Shown piece by piece: positions 28,728-37,214 of a DNA stretch of 64,000 bases. The first letter of the stretch is position 1, and every line of letters starts with the position of its first letter. The stretch comes from Asticcacaulis sp. MM231. Its GTDB lineage: Bacteria > Pseudomonadota > Alphaproteobacteria > Caulobacterales > Caulobacteraceae. The stretch lies in assembly GCF_964186625.1 (NCBI RefSeq), contig NZ_OZ075108.1, positions 1,364,001 to 1,428,000 of the forward strand. The letters are read 5' to 3'. The notes beneath the pieces were generated by a model. The model was not told the DNA's origin. It saw nothing but the letters and a program-made list of their open reading frames with translations, and searched no databases. The position numbers and the translations under genes were made by a program.

Positions 28728-29654
28728 ATGGCGGATGTGGCACTGAGCCTTGAAGGCATTTTCAAACGGTATGGCGATTTCGAAGCCGTGCGCGATCTCA
28801 GTTTCGCGGTGAAGCGCGGCACGATCTGCGGATTCCTGGGGCCCAATGGCGCCGGCAAGACCTCCAGCGTGCGGATGATGCTGGGCCTGTCCGAACCGAC
28901 CGCCGGCCAGATCACCGTGCTGGGCGGGACAGCGGCTAAGGCGCTCGACCGCATCGGCTTCATGCCGGAGGAGCGCGGGCTCTACCGCAAGATGACGCCG
29001 GTCGATGTGATCGTCTTTCTGGCCGGCCTCAAGGGCGTGAAGGCCTCGGTGGCGCGCAAACGCGGCAAGGAGATGCTGGAGGCGCAAGGGCTTGGCCCCT
29101 TCATGAACAAGCAGATTCGCTCGCTCTCCAAGGGCATGTCGCAGAAGGTGCAGCTTATTTCCTGCCTGGTGCACGAGCCGGAACTGGTCATCCTCGATGA
29201 GCCGTTTTCGGGGCTCGATCCGGTCAATCAGCAGGGGCTGGAGACGGTGATCCGCGATCTGGCCAAGCGTGGGGCTACGGTGCTGTTCTCCACCCACGTC
29301 ATGCAGCACGCCGAGCGCCTGTGCGAGAAAGTGGTGCTGCTGACCAAGGGCCAGAAGGTGTTTGAAGGCAGCCTGAAAGAGGCGCGGGCGGCGGCGCCGC
29401 GGCATCTCGATCTCGAAGGCGCCTTGAGCGCGGCCGAGCTGATGGCCCTGCCGGGGGTCGCGTCGGTGAGCGATATGGGGGCGACCGAAAACGGCGCGCA
29501 CCTGTGGCAGTGCCGGCTGTATACGGGGCAATCGGCGCATGAGGCGCTGAAGGCAGCCTTCCTGCGCGGGCTCGATGTGCGGCGCTTTGAGGCGAAGGAG
29601 CCGAGCCTGCACGAAGCGTTTATAGTTTTGACGGGAGGCGAAGCCCATGCGTAA
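28728..29654 (+). CDS. ABC exporter ATP-binding protein (NatA-like)
   Basis: 308 aa from the ATG at 28728 behind GGAGGGG. Walker A GPNGAGKTSS (about residues 39-48), signature SLSKGMSQK, Walker B LVILDEPFSGLDP, and the H-loop His in FSTHVMQH. The C-terminal extension of about 85 aa is typical of NatA-type subunits. It pairs with the permease gene, which starts 8 bp before this gene's stop. NatAB systems export sodium or other small solutes; the true substrate here is unknown. Confidence 0.92.
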   Translation: MADVALSLEGIFKRYGDFEAVRDLSFAVKRGTICGFLGPNGAGKTSSVRMMLGLSEPTAGQITVLGGTAAKALDRIGFMPEERGLYRKMTPVDVIVFLAGLKGVKASVARKRGKEMLEAQGLGPFMNKQIRSLSKGMSQKVQLISCLVHEPELVILDEPFSGLDPVNQQGLETVIRDLAKRGATVLFSTHVMQHAERLCEKVVLLTKGQKVFEGSLKEARAAAPRHLDLEGALSAAELMALPGVASVSDMGATENGAHLWQCRLYTGQSAHEALKAAFLRGLDVRRFEAKEPSLHEAFIVLTGGEAHA

Positions 29655-31008
29655 TACCTTCCTGATCGCCCAGCGCGAATATCTCGCCTTTGTCCGCACG
29701 GTCGGGTTCTGGCTGTCGCTGTTCACCGTGCCGCTGCTGATCGGCGCGGTGATCCTGGTGCCGCTGTTGCTGGCCCAGACCTCGCCGGTCAAAACCATGT
29801 CGGTGGCGGTGCTTGATCTGAGCGGCGAGGGGCTTGAGCCTGAGTTGCGCGCCATGGTGCAGGCCAAGGCGGACGCGGCATCGGCCCCTGATGATGCGCT
29901 GGCCCGGATGGCGGCGCGGATGGCGCATCAGAATGAGGTCAGGCTTGTGGCCTTGCCGGCCGGTCTGACGCCGGTTATGTCGCGCGCTGAGGCGGCGGCG
30001 AAGATACCGGGCCTGCTGTCGGAGGACAGTGGCAAGCCGTCGACGATCCTGCTGGCCTATGATGAAGGCGAGAAGCTGCATTTCGATATCTGGTCGGTGC
30101 CGTCGCAGGCGGGTAACCTGAAAGATATGATCGAATGGGACCTGCACGGCCTGCAATATCAAAAAGTGGCGCGGCTGAATGGCGTCGATGCGAAACTGGC
30201 GCATGATATGCGTGAAGCGCGCGCTGACATCGCAAGCCTGACACCGCAGCCGGCGGCGGGTGCGGCCAAAAGCCCCATAAGCGACAGGGGCGCCGGCTTC
30301 ATCGGCTTTATGCTGGGTTTCGCGACCTGGATGACCATCTTTTCCTCGTCGATGATCCTTCTGGGCGGGGTGATCGAGGAGAAGTCGAGCAAGGTGCTGG
30401 AAGTGCTGCTGGCCTCGACCTCGACCGAAAGCCTGCTGATCGGCAAGGTGCTGGGCGTCGCCATGGTGCTGCTGACCGTCGGCGGCATATGGGGCTGCGC
30501 CAGCCTGCTGCTGGGCACCTATGGCCTTAGTTCGATCCCGCCGCACGTCATCAGCGATATCAAGGCGGCGGCCGGCGGGCTGTTGTCGCCGCTGCATCTG
30601 GGACTGCTGGCGGTCTATTTCGTCTTTGGTTATCTGATGTATGGCGTGTCGTTCGCGGCGATTGGCGCCTTCTGCGAAACCCAGAAGGACGCGCAGGCGG
30701 TGATGGGGCCGGTCATGATGGTGCTGATGATCCCGATGCTGTGCATGCAGGCGGCCCTGCAGGTGCCGGATTCGCCGATTATCCGCTGGCTGAGCTATGT
30801 GCCGATTTTCACGCCGTTCCTGATGCCGCTGCGTCTGGCGCAGCCCCTGCCGCTGTGGGAGATCGCGGTGACGCTGGGCGGCATGGTGATCGTCGGAGGG
30901 TTCATGATCGTGGTCGGGCGCAAGGCCTTCAAGCAGGGCGCGCTGACCGGCGGCAAGCTGACCTGGGGCACCTTGTTCCGGATTGCAACGCAGAAGCCGG
31001 CGGCTTAG
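29647..31008 (+). CDS. ABC-2 type exporter permease (NatB-like)
   Basis: 453 aa; the start overlaps the ATPase gene by 8 bp, indicating translational coupling. One N-terminal membrane helix (FWLSLFTVPLLIGAVILVPLL) is followed by a large external domain of about 190 aa. Five or six C-terminal helices follow (from FIGFMLGFATWMTIFSSSMILLG). This ABC2_membrane_3 layout is that of NatB. The signature GGVIEEKSSKVLEVLLAS is present. Confidence 0.92.
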   Translation: MRNTFLIAQREYLAFVRTVGFWLSLFTVPLLIGAVILVPLLLAQTSPVKTMSVAVLDLSGEGLEPELRAMVQAKADAASAPDDALARMAARMAHQNEVRLVALPAGLTPVMSRAEAAAKIPGLLSEDSGKPSTILLAYDEGEKLHFDIWSVPSQAGNLKDMIEWDLHGLQYQKVARLNGVDAKLAHDMREARADIASLTPQPAAGAAKSPISDRGAGFIGFMLGFATWMTIFSSSMILLGGVIEEKSSKVLEVLLASTSTESLLIGKVLGVAMVLLTVGGIWGCASLLLGTYGLSSIPPHVISDIKAAAGGLLSPLHLGLLAVYFVFGYLMYGVSFAAIGAFCETQKDAQAVMGPVMMVLMIPMLCMQAALQVPDSPIIRWLSYVPIFTPFLMPLRLAQPLPLWEIAVTLGGMVIVGGFMIVVGRKAFKQGALTGGKLTWGTLFRIATQKPAA

Positions 31009-31074
31009 GGTTTGGCATTTCCGCAAACCACCTTGTCTTATACCGCCCTGCTGCGTTTTAGCGGCCACTTCCAT

Positions 31075-31530
31075 TCAATAATCTGAATGTGGAAAGTAAG
31101 AAACCCCACCACCACATCTAGCCGCTTCGCGGCGTCGTGCGGTCCCCCTCCCTGACAAGTCGGGGAGGGATAAGGTCAGCATCCGGACAAAAAAAGACCC
31201 CCGGTGCATCGCATCGGGGGTCGTTCTTTTTAACGCGTAGCCGCTTACTGCGAGCTGGCCGAGTTCGGACGAAGCGCTGCTTTCGGTGCTGCTGGATTCC
31301 GCCGTCGTCGTCACGGTGCCATCGGCGGCGACGGAGGTGGAGGCGGCTTCCGAGGTGGCGGTGACGGTGCCGTCAGCGGCGACGGAGGTGCTTTCGCTGG
31401 CCGAGCTGGTAGTGGCCGTCGCGGCGGCGGGATCTGTGGCCGGCACTTCCTGTGCGACCGAGATGAAAGGCACGATGCCGAGGGCGAGGATACCAGCGGC
31501 GGCGGAAGCGATGCGAATGGAAGACTTCAT
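31075..31530 (-). CDS. small secreted Ser/Thr/Ala-rich protein, 3' end uncertain
   Basis: The formal frame gives 151 aa: a signal peptide (to about residue 27, FISVAQ), then repeats of SVAADGTVT with Ser/Thr runs. A terminator hairpin at 31196-31222 lies within the frame. One frame over, a TAA stop (31245-31247) comes just before that hairpin and would end the protein in a Ser/Gln tail. I therefore suspect a one-base error or indel near 31250-31270; the intended protein is about 95 aa. Function unknown; probably periplasmic or surface-exposed. Confidence 0.6.
   Translation of the reverse strand: MKSSIRIASAAAGILALGIVPFISVAQEVPATDPAAATATTSSASESTSVAADGTVTATSEAASTSVAADGTVTTTAESSSTESSASSELGQLAVSGYALKRTTPDAMHRGSFFVRMLTLSLPDLSGRGTARRREAARCGGGVSYFPHSDY
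31146..31169. repeat. CTCCC/GGGAG intergenic hairpin, copy 2
   Basis: Stem CCCTCCC / GGGAGGG around a 10-base loop, in the intergenic region before the terminator at 31188. Confidence 0.5.
31188..31222 (-). terminator. rho-independent terminator for the minus-strand secreted protein gene
   Basis: On the minus strand GACCCCCGATGCG / TGCACCGGGGGTC pairs (31196-31222, with small mismatches) and is followed by seven T (complement of 31188-31195). It lies inside the formal open frame of the gene at 31530, which casts doubt on that frame's 3' end. Confidence 0.75.
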
Positions 31531-31899
31531 GTGTCGTTGCTTTCTCTGTTGGGGGGGGAATGACTAACAGTTATCCTGAATATACTTGTATATTTCAGTA
31601 AGTATCGCTGAGTTCGTAAAGTGGTTGGTAAGTCATCGTCTCAGCGAGTGTTAAAATTTAGTAAGAATGGGGCTCAAATTTGTCTTTGATGGGGTCTGTT
31701 TGTGGTGTGCGCGCGAAATAAAGGCTATCTTTATGGTTTCTTTATTTAATTCAGGCTTATCGGTAACCTTGCCTTTATAATCAGTCTGCGCGGCAGTCTG
31801 TAGCTTGGGCTGGGCATCGTGCTCGGCACTGCCCGGTGGGAGGGCGGCGTTCTGATTTCCTGTGTAAGCCCTGTCCAGGGGCATCAGCGGCAACGAAAA

Positions 31900-31927
31900 G
31901 GCCCCGGATGCAGAGCATCCGGGGCCA
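31900..31927 (-). terminator. terminator of the RcnB-family gene
   Basis: Perfect stem GGCCCCGGATGC / GCATCCGGGGCC with a 4-base loop, followed on the minus strand by TTTTCG. Confidence 0.85.
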
Positions 31928-31954
31928 GTTTAGCGGTTTCGACAGGATCAGCAC

Positions 31955-32842
31955 TTAATAAACGTCGTAGAACACATCGATGATTTCGCCACTCGACAGA
32001 TCGACCAGAACGACATCCTGACCGACGAAGAAGTAGGCGCAGTCATACGGCGGTGTCGGCAGGCCATAGGACATGTAGTCGTAGATGCGGTACGAGAAGA
32101 AGTAGTCCGGCAGATATTCTCCGCTCGTCCAGCGGTGACCGTACCATTGGTTCGGCACGCGGTAATAGCCGTGGTTCGGCGCGAAGTAGAAGCCGAAGCG
32201 CACGCCGCTGTAGCCACGGAAGCGACGATCGCCGCGGTAGTCAAAATGATGACGCCCGCCGCCGCGGTTCCAGCCGCCGTCGCGATCACGATCACGGTCA
32301 CGATCCCAGCCGCCATTATGGCCCCGGTCGCGGTCGCGATCCCAGCCGCCATTGTGGTTGCCGCGATCGCCGCGATCGCCGCCGGGTTGGCCACCGTTAC
32401 CATTATGATCGCCGCGTCCGCCGCCTTGCTGGCCACCGTTGTTACCACGGTCGCCACCGGGATTGCCGCCTTGTTGCTGACCGGGACGGTTGCCACCCTG
32501 CCAGACCTCGCTGTTGCGTCCTCCGCCATTGCCACGATCACCCCGGTCGCCTCCTCTGTCTCCACGATCCACGCGATCACCGCCAGTGTTGCCGCGATCG
32601 CCGCGCGGTGCGCTGGTATCGCGTTGCGGCGGCGTTGCGCGCGGCTGAGGGGCCGGGCGGCTTTCCGCCGGACGGGCGGCTTGCTGACGTTCGCCGCGCG
32701 GCTGGCGGTTGCTGCCGCTGTTGCTTTCCTGGCGGTCTTCGCGTGGGCGTTCGGCATTTGCCATCTGCGGGGCCGCGGAAAGGCTCAAAATAAGTCCAAG
32801 CGCCAGGCCGGAGGCGGCCATTTTTGCGAACTTGCTGTTCAT
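31955..32842 (-). CDS. RcnB family protein with long Gly/Arg/Asp/Asn-rich insert
   Basis: 295 aa. Signal peptide about 1-30 (SAAPQMANA). Residues about 31-200 are low complexity, with PRGDRGN, GDRGDRG and NGGWDRDRDRG repeats. The last 90 residues form an RcnB-like domain: YRVPNQWYGHRWTSGEYLPD, then YMSYGLPTPPYDCAYFFVGQ and VLVDLSSGEIIDVFYD. RcnB of E. coli is a periplasmic protein in nickel/cobalt homeostasis, but many RcnB-domain proteins of alphaproteobacteria have no proven metal role. The disordered insert is unusually long. Good AGGACG ribosome site. Confidence 0.82.
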   Translation of the reverse strand: MNSKFAKMAASGLALGLILSLSAAPQMANAERPREDRQESNSGSNRQPRGERQQAARPAESRPAPQPRATPPQRDTSAPRGDRGNTGGDRVDRGDRGGDRGDRGNGGGRNSEVWQGGNRPGQQQGGNPGGDRGNNGGQQGGGRGDHNGNGGQPGGDRGDRGNHNGGWDRDRDRGHNGGWDRDRDRDRDGGWNRGGGRHHFDYRGDRRFRGYSGVRFGFYFAPNHGYYRVPNQWYGHRWTSGEYLPDYFFSYRIYDYMSYGLPTPPYDCAYFFVGQDVVLVDLSSGEIIDVFYDVY

Positions 32843-33326
32843 TTTCGTCCTCTGTCTGTTTAGATCATCCCCTTTTCATCGGGGATATGCGGATCTGAGA
32901 CGCGCGGCGATAAAAATTATCGCGTTGATAGGTTTATGACAGAAACTGTGTGAACTGAAGCTGAACAAAATTGATCAGGTTTGCAGCGTTTGCCGGAAAA
33001 ACTCCGGGGCAGGTAACGCCGGGTGAGGCGCGCCGTAAACTTGCCTGCGGCAGATCTCGACGATTCAAAACTACAGGCGTTAACCGGCGCATATCTGTTG
33101 ATTCAATGTAAAAGATAAGTAATTTACAATCAATTTACGATCTATACTTAAATATTCATCACAATTTAATGATTGTGCGTCAATATGTTAACGTCAATGT
33201 TAATATTAAGTTTTAATTTACATAAAAAAATCATCCTAAATATCGCTGTTAACTTTAATTTTATCCGCTGGTGTTGAACTCACTACATCAACTGCAACGG
33301 AGACGCGCAAAACGCGCGGCATCAAA
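32843..33326. other. long AT-rich intergenic region between divergent genes
   Basis: About 480 bp with no plausible gene. The half 33100-33260 is very AT-rich, with many TTAA tetramers. I looked for the CtrA pattern TTAA-N7-TTAA and found only near misses (for example an 8-base spacer at about 33189). A small CGCGC hairpin lies just upstream of the Sel1-like start. Confidence 0.5.
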
Positions 33327-33623
33327 ATGATCAACACGATCCAAACTGAAGTAGAGTTCAAGGCCATCCCGCTCCCGACCGCCGACATGGGCGGTGACGA
33401 GTTGTTCAGGCTGGGCATGATGTATTCGACCGGCCAGGGTGGCGCTCCCGTCGATCTGATCTCGGCGCACATGATGTTCAACCTGGCCTCGATGCGCGGT
33501 TCGCTGGAAGCCCAGGTCTATCGCCGCGAACTGTCGCGCGAAATGGACCGTGAAGATATCGCCGAAGCGCAAAAGGCCGCCCGCCAGTGGATCGATGCCG
33601 GCCGCATTGGTTACGCAGCTTAA
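33327..33623 (+). CDS. Sel1-like repeat protein
   Basis: 98 aa. The pattern ELFRLGMMYSTGQGGAPVDLISAHMMFNLASMRGSLEAQVYRREL fits one Sel1/TPR-like repeat (LGxMYxxGxGxxxDxxxAxxxFxxAAxxG), followed by a helix with QKAARQW. Short single-repeat Sel1-like proteins are common in Caulobacterales; likely a protein-protein adaptor. Cytosolic. GGAG lies 20-odd bases upstream rather than at the usual distance. Confidence 0.75.
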   Translation: MINTIQTEVEFKAIPLPTADMGGDELFRLGMMYSTGQGGAPVDLISAHMMFNLASMRGSLEAQVYRRELSREMDREDIAEAQKAARQWIDAGRIGYAA

Positions 33624-33752
33624 CTCCGATCAGGATTAAGTTTTCTTCGTAACGGATGCCTCGCAACGGCTCGGGCGCTTGCCAAAATTCAAAGCATGAA
33701 TTTTGGAGATATGAGCTTTTGAGAAGGTTGGCGACGTGCGTGGTGCTTGCGC

Positions 33753-34478
33753 TTAATTGCTGCCGAACGTCTTGTAGGTGAAATAGTTCATGATGCCGCC
33801 GGGGATCACATTGTTGACCCACTGCTCCATGAAGACACCCGCTTCCGCGATATGGGTGCGCGGGACATAGATAATATCAAAACGACGCAGCGCCGTCATC
33901 TGGCTGGCGCGCCCCTTGAGCGGCGTTTGCAGATCGATGATGCGCCGCATGGCCTGGCCGTCACGGCCCCGCCGGATCAGCAAGACCTGATGCCCCTTGG
34001 CGCCGTGGGTGAAACCGCCCGCCGCCAGCATGGCCTGCAGTGCGTCCATATCGCCCTGCATATCGACCCAGCCCGGATTCTTGACCTCCCCACCGACGAG
34101 CACGCGCATCGGCGCCGTCTCGCCCGGATAGACCATGACCTGCGGATTGCGCAGGATCTGCGCATAGCCGCGTTCGATGTCGTCCTGAAGCTGCGGCACG
34201 CTGCGAAACGCCGCCATCACCTGACCGATCAGGCCAAGCGTGATGCGGCCATCGGGCCCGACCTGGGTCTGGCGGCTTAGTTCCGGCGCGCCGGGCACGC
34301 TGATTTCCAGCTTGTCGCCGGGGAAGAGCAGGTAAGGGGGCTCGTCATCGCTCCACGTGGCGAAGCGGATATCCGACGCTTCCGGCATCTGGCTGCTGGC
34401 GCGCACGCCTTGAGCGATCAGGCTGCCGCCGAACGCGAAACCGATGCCCGTGGTGAGAAGTGCGCGGCGTGTGAGCAT
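33753..34478 (-). CDS. hfsD: holdfast polysaccharide export protein HfsD
   Basis: 241 aa from the ATG at 34478, the first codon of a clear signal peptide (MLTRRALLTTGIGFAFGGSL). In-frame sequence further upstream exists only because of the tandem repeat. A polysaccharide export (Wza/PES) domain (LFPGDKLEISVPGAPELSRQ, then ILRNPQVMVYPGE) is followed by a SLBB-like segment (MRVLVGGEVKNPGWVDMQGD). HfsD is the outer-membrane channel for holdfast glycan. Divergent from hfsABC, the classic hfs arrangement. No lipobox cysteine is seen. Confidence 0.85.
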   Translation of the reverse strand: MLTRRALLTTGIGFAFGGSLIAQGVRASSQMPEASDIRFATWSDDEPPYLLFPGDKLEISVPGAPELSRQTQVGPDGRITLGLIGQVMAAFRSVPQLQDDIERGYAQILRNPQVMVYPGETAPMRVLVGGEVKNPGWVDMQGDMDALQAMLAAGGFTHGAKGHQVLLIRRGRDGQAMRRIIDLQTPLKGRASQMTALRRFDIIYVPRTHIAEAGVFMEQWVNNVIPGGIMNYFTYKTFGSN

Positions 34479-34729
34479 GTCTTTAAGCGGCGAATTTGTC
34501 CGGTGGAGTGAAGATATTTGTCGTCCTTTTGATAAGGGCAAATATGGTAAACATTCGTTAACGGGCGGGGCGTTAATTTGCCGGCGGCCGTCTTTCCGGC
34601 GTGTGAGCATGTCTTTAAGCGGCGAATTTGTCCGGTGGAGTGAAGATATTTGTCGTCCTTTTGATAAGGGCAAATATGGTAAACATTCGTTAACGGGCGG
34701 GGCGTTAATTTGCCGGCGGCCGTCTTTCC
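34465..34729. repeat. 132-bp tandem duplication in the hfsD-hfsA promoter region
   Basis: Two perfect copies, 34465-34597 and 34597-34729 (period 132 bp). Each copy covers the first codons of hfsD and its whole upstream region up to the TCTTTCC before hfsA. Because 132 is a multiple of 3, frames stay open through the duplication on both strands. Confidence 0.97.
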
Positions 34730-34791
34730 CGTGTCAGGTTACGGGAGATGTGGGGGCGCCCGAAAGCACTGGTAATGGACAAGAGAATTCT

Positions 34792-36357
34792 ATGCACACT
34801 GAAGACGTGTGGGACGATGACGACGGCAAGGTTGTACCTTTGCGCCAGCGCCACGCAGGAATTTTACGTCGACAGAGGACATCCATGGCCGCCGAGGCAG
34901 GTAAATCAGGGGGAAACCGTATCATGCAGCTTGGGCTGGGCGATATCATTGCCCTGTTGCTGCGTGAACTGTGGCTGATGGCCCTTGTGTTCGGCGTTCT
35001 CTTCGGTCTCGGCGTCGCCGTCGCTTTTTCGATGTCATCGAGCTATACCGCCGGCGCCAGTCTTTTGATGCAGCTCGGCAAGAACTATGTCTATGAGCCG
35101 GTGGCCGGCGATGCGGCGCGCGGCGCCACCGCCACCATCGATCAGGTGGTGCAGTCCGAAGTCGAAATCCTCAACTCGACCGAACTGAAGCGCCGGGTGA
35201 TCAACAAGCTCGGCTTCAAGATCATCCTGCCGTCCGCTCCCGGCTACTGGAACCCGCGCAATGACGCCGACAAGGCCGCGGCCGAAGCGGCGGCGCTCAA
35301 GGTCATGCAGGGCGGATTTGAAGCCACGACCGCGCCGCAGAACAATGTCGTGCGCCTGACCTTCAAGCATGAGGATGCGCAGGCCGCGTCGCTGATCCTC
35401 AACACCCTGATCGACGAGTACCAGTCCTATCGTCAGGAGGTCTATACCGACTCGACCGGCCCGGTGCTGCAGCGGCAGAAGGAGGCCTTTGATCAGCGTC
35501 TTGCCGAGGCTGATAACGCCTATCGCGCCTTTCTGGCGCAGAATGGCGTCGGCGATTACGATACGGCCAAGGCGACCTACGCCAAGATCTATGATCAGGT
35601 GACGACCGACCTCTATGCCGCCCAGACGCAACTGGCCACCGATCAGGCCAAGCTGGCCGAGGTGCGTTCTAATCTCGCCACGATGAGCCCCGAAATGAGC
35701 ATCGAGCGCGACCTCGATCTCACGGTGCCCAACAAGATCTTCGCCTTGCAGCAGCAGCGTCAGGACCTGCTGTCGCGCTACCTGCCGAGCGCCCAGCCGG
35801 TGAAGGATATCGACGCGCAGATCGCTTCGCTGCAAACCATGATGAGCAGCGGGCGCGGCGTCGGCGAGGCCACGCACAAGATGGGCGTCAATACGGTCTA
35901 TCAGGGGCTGGTGACGCAGAAGATGGACCTCGAAGCCGACATGGCCTCGGTCAATGGCCGCATGGTTTTGTTGCAGCGTCAGGCCATTCAGGTGCTGGAA
36001 AAGCTGCAGGGCTTAAGCGGTCTGGAGGCCGAGAACAGCCGCCTGGCCACCGAGCGCAACACCTTGCAGGACAACCTCAAGACCCTGACCCAGCGAATTC
36101 AGGAGAATCAGGCGGCGCAGGAAATGACCAAGGGCTCGGACGATACGGTGCGCGTGGTCGAAAAGGCCTCGATGCCGGACCGGCCCAAGAGCCTGAAGCG
36201 CGTTGTGCTGATCCTGTCGTTCCTGTTCGCCGGCTTCACCGCCCTGTGCGCCGGTCTGTTGCGCGTCTATACGCGCAAGGGGTTCGCCAATGCGGACATG
36301 GCCGCCAAGGCGCTGGACCTGCCGGTTCTGGCGCAGGCCAAGACCAAGGCGGCTTAG
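34792..36357 (+). CDS. hfsA: holdfast chain-length determinant/co-polymerase HfsA (Wzz/GumC family)
   Basis: 521 aa from the ATG at 34792 (AAGAGA upstream). Frames upstream are open only through the tandem repeat. One membrane helix (about 58-80) follows an acidic/basic N-terminal tail. Then come a Wzz domain (ASLLMQLGKNYVYEP, QSEVEILNSTELKRRVINK), a long coiled coil (about 210-440) and a second helix near the C-terminus (VVLILSFLFAGFTALCAGL). Such inner-membrane proteins set chain length and bridge to the export channel HfsD. No fused kinase domain; that role falls to the next gene. Confidence 0.88.
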   Translation: MHTEDVWDDDDGKVVPLRQRHAGILRRQRTSMAAEAGKSGGNRIMQLGLGDIIALLLRELWLMALVFGVLFGLGVAVAFSMSSSYTAGASLLMQLGKNYVYEPVAGDAARGATATIDQVVQSEVEILNSTELKRRVINKLGFKIILPSAPGYWNPRNDADKAAAEAAALKVMQGGFEATTAPQNNVVRLTFKHEDAQAASLILNTLIDEYQSYRQEVYTDSTGPVLQRQKEAFDQRLAEADNAYRAFLAQNGVGDYDTAKATYAKIYDQVTTDLYAAQTQLATDQAKLAEVRSNLATMSPEMSIERDLDLTVPNKIFALQQQRQDLLSRYLPSAQPVKDIDAQIASLQTMMSSGRGVGEATHKMGVNTVYQGLVTQKMDLEADMASVNGRMVLLQRQAIQVLEKLQGLSGLEAENSRLATERNTLQDNLKTLTQRIQENQAAQEMTKGSDDTVRVVEKASMPDRPKSLKRVVLILSFLFAGFTALCAGLLRVYTRKGFANADMAAKALDLPVLAQAKTKAA

Positions 36358-36368
36358 GTATCCTTTTC

Positions 36369-36390
36369 CTCCCCGTACGCTACAGGGGAG
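36369..36390. repeat. CTCCCC/GGGGAG intergenic hairpin, copy 3
   Basis: Perfect 6-bp stem with a 10-base loop between hfsA and hfsB; same sequence family as 28601-28626. Confidence 0.55.
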
Positions 36391-36431
36391 AATGAATTTC
36401 AATCATTTCGCCTTGATCCCGGCACGCGCCT

Positions 36432-37214
36432 TTGCGACAATTCCGCCAGCGATTCGGTGCAACTGTGATTCCGGACAAGCAACTTTCAGTGGCATTAATG
36501 GTTGATCTGACACGCGAAATGGCCGATCTGATGTCGGCGCTCGGCCGCCCGCAATCGACGCAGGGACGCGTGCTGATGTTTGTCTCGGCCTATGGCGGCG
36601 AGGGCGTCTCGACCGTGGCGCGCGAATATGCCCGCTGCGAAGCCGCCTTTGCGCGTAAGCCGATCTGGCTGATCGACACCGACCTGGCCAACCAGACCCA
36701 GATGCACGCCCTGACCGAAGATCCGGAGCGCTTTGGCGCCGCCGGTGCGCTCAGCCAGGCCTCGCCCGATGGCTCCGTCTTCTTCACCCTGTCGCCGCCC
36801 GGGCGCGATGCCGGCGGCGCGGCCGTGCAGGATTCGCACTATCTGGTGGCGCGGCCCTTTCTTGGCCGCCGCCTGTGGGTGACGCGCTTTCGTCAGAAGA
36901 ACCTGGCGCCCGGCCAGCGCGCCAAGCTGTTTGACCAGACGACCTATTGGAAGGCCCTGCGCCAGCACACCCAGACCATCGTGGTCGATGTGCCGGCGGC
37001 GGACCGTTCCTCGGCAGCGCTGCAACTGGCGCCGCACGTTGACGGCATCGTCATGGTGGTCAGCGAAAACGCGGGCGATGTGCAGGCGCGTCTCGACCTC
37101 AAGAGCGATCTCGAACAGGCTGGCGGCCGGCTGATGGGCATGGTCTATAATCGCGCCAGCCGAATTATGGGCGGGGCGACGAGGCGGCCGCTCGGGCGGT
37201 TTGCGGCCCTTTGA
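36432..37214 (+). CDS. hfsB: holdfast synthesis protein HfsB (BY-kinase-like, Walker A lysine absent)
   Basis: 260 aa. The CpsD/CapB-like P-loop fold is recognisable: VSAYGGEGVSTVAREYA at about residues 51-67 in the Walker A position, PIWLIDTDL as Walker A', and TIVVDVPAADRS as Walker B. The loop reads YGGEGVST, so both lysines of the deviant Walker A motif (KGGxGKT) are replaced, and no C-terminal Tyr cluster exists. The protein is likely a structural partner of HfsA rather than an active kinase. hfsC overlaps its stop codon. The start may instead lie at a downstream Met (36498). Confidence 0.8.
   Translation: MRQFRQRFGATVIPDKQLSVALMVDLTREMADLMSALGRPQSTQGRVLMFVSAYGGEGVSTVAREYARCEAAFARKPIWLIDTDLANQTQMHALTEDPERFGAAGALSQASPDGSVFFTLSPPGRDAGGAAVQDSHYLVARPFLGRRLWVTRFRQKNLAPGQRAKLFDQTTYWKALRQHTQTIVVDVPAADRSSAALQLAPHVDGIVMVVSENAGDVQARLDLKSDLEQAGGRLMGMVYNRASRIMGGATRRPLGRFAAL

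Noticed and set aside
29620..31074. Minus-strand frame opposite the ABC permease
   Set aside because: Gln/His/Arg-rich low-complexity product, typical of antisense to a GC-rich membrane-protein gene.
31651..31893. Possible 80-aa minus-strand gene between the secreted Ser-rich protein and the RcnB gene
   Set aside because: No ribosome site, no family, AT-rich with mixed codon use; kept out as probably non-coding.
31948..32757. Alternative frame (Ala/Thr-rich, 269 codons) across the RcnB gene
   Set aside because: The overlapping frame has a clear signal peptide and RcnB domain; the alternative arises from the repeats.
33100..33260. CtrA binding site (TTAA-N7-TTAA) in the AT-rich region before the Sel1-like gene
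   Set aside because: Many TTAA tetramers, but none found with the exact 7-base spacing.
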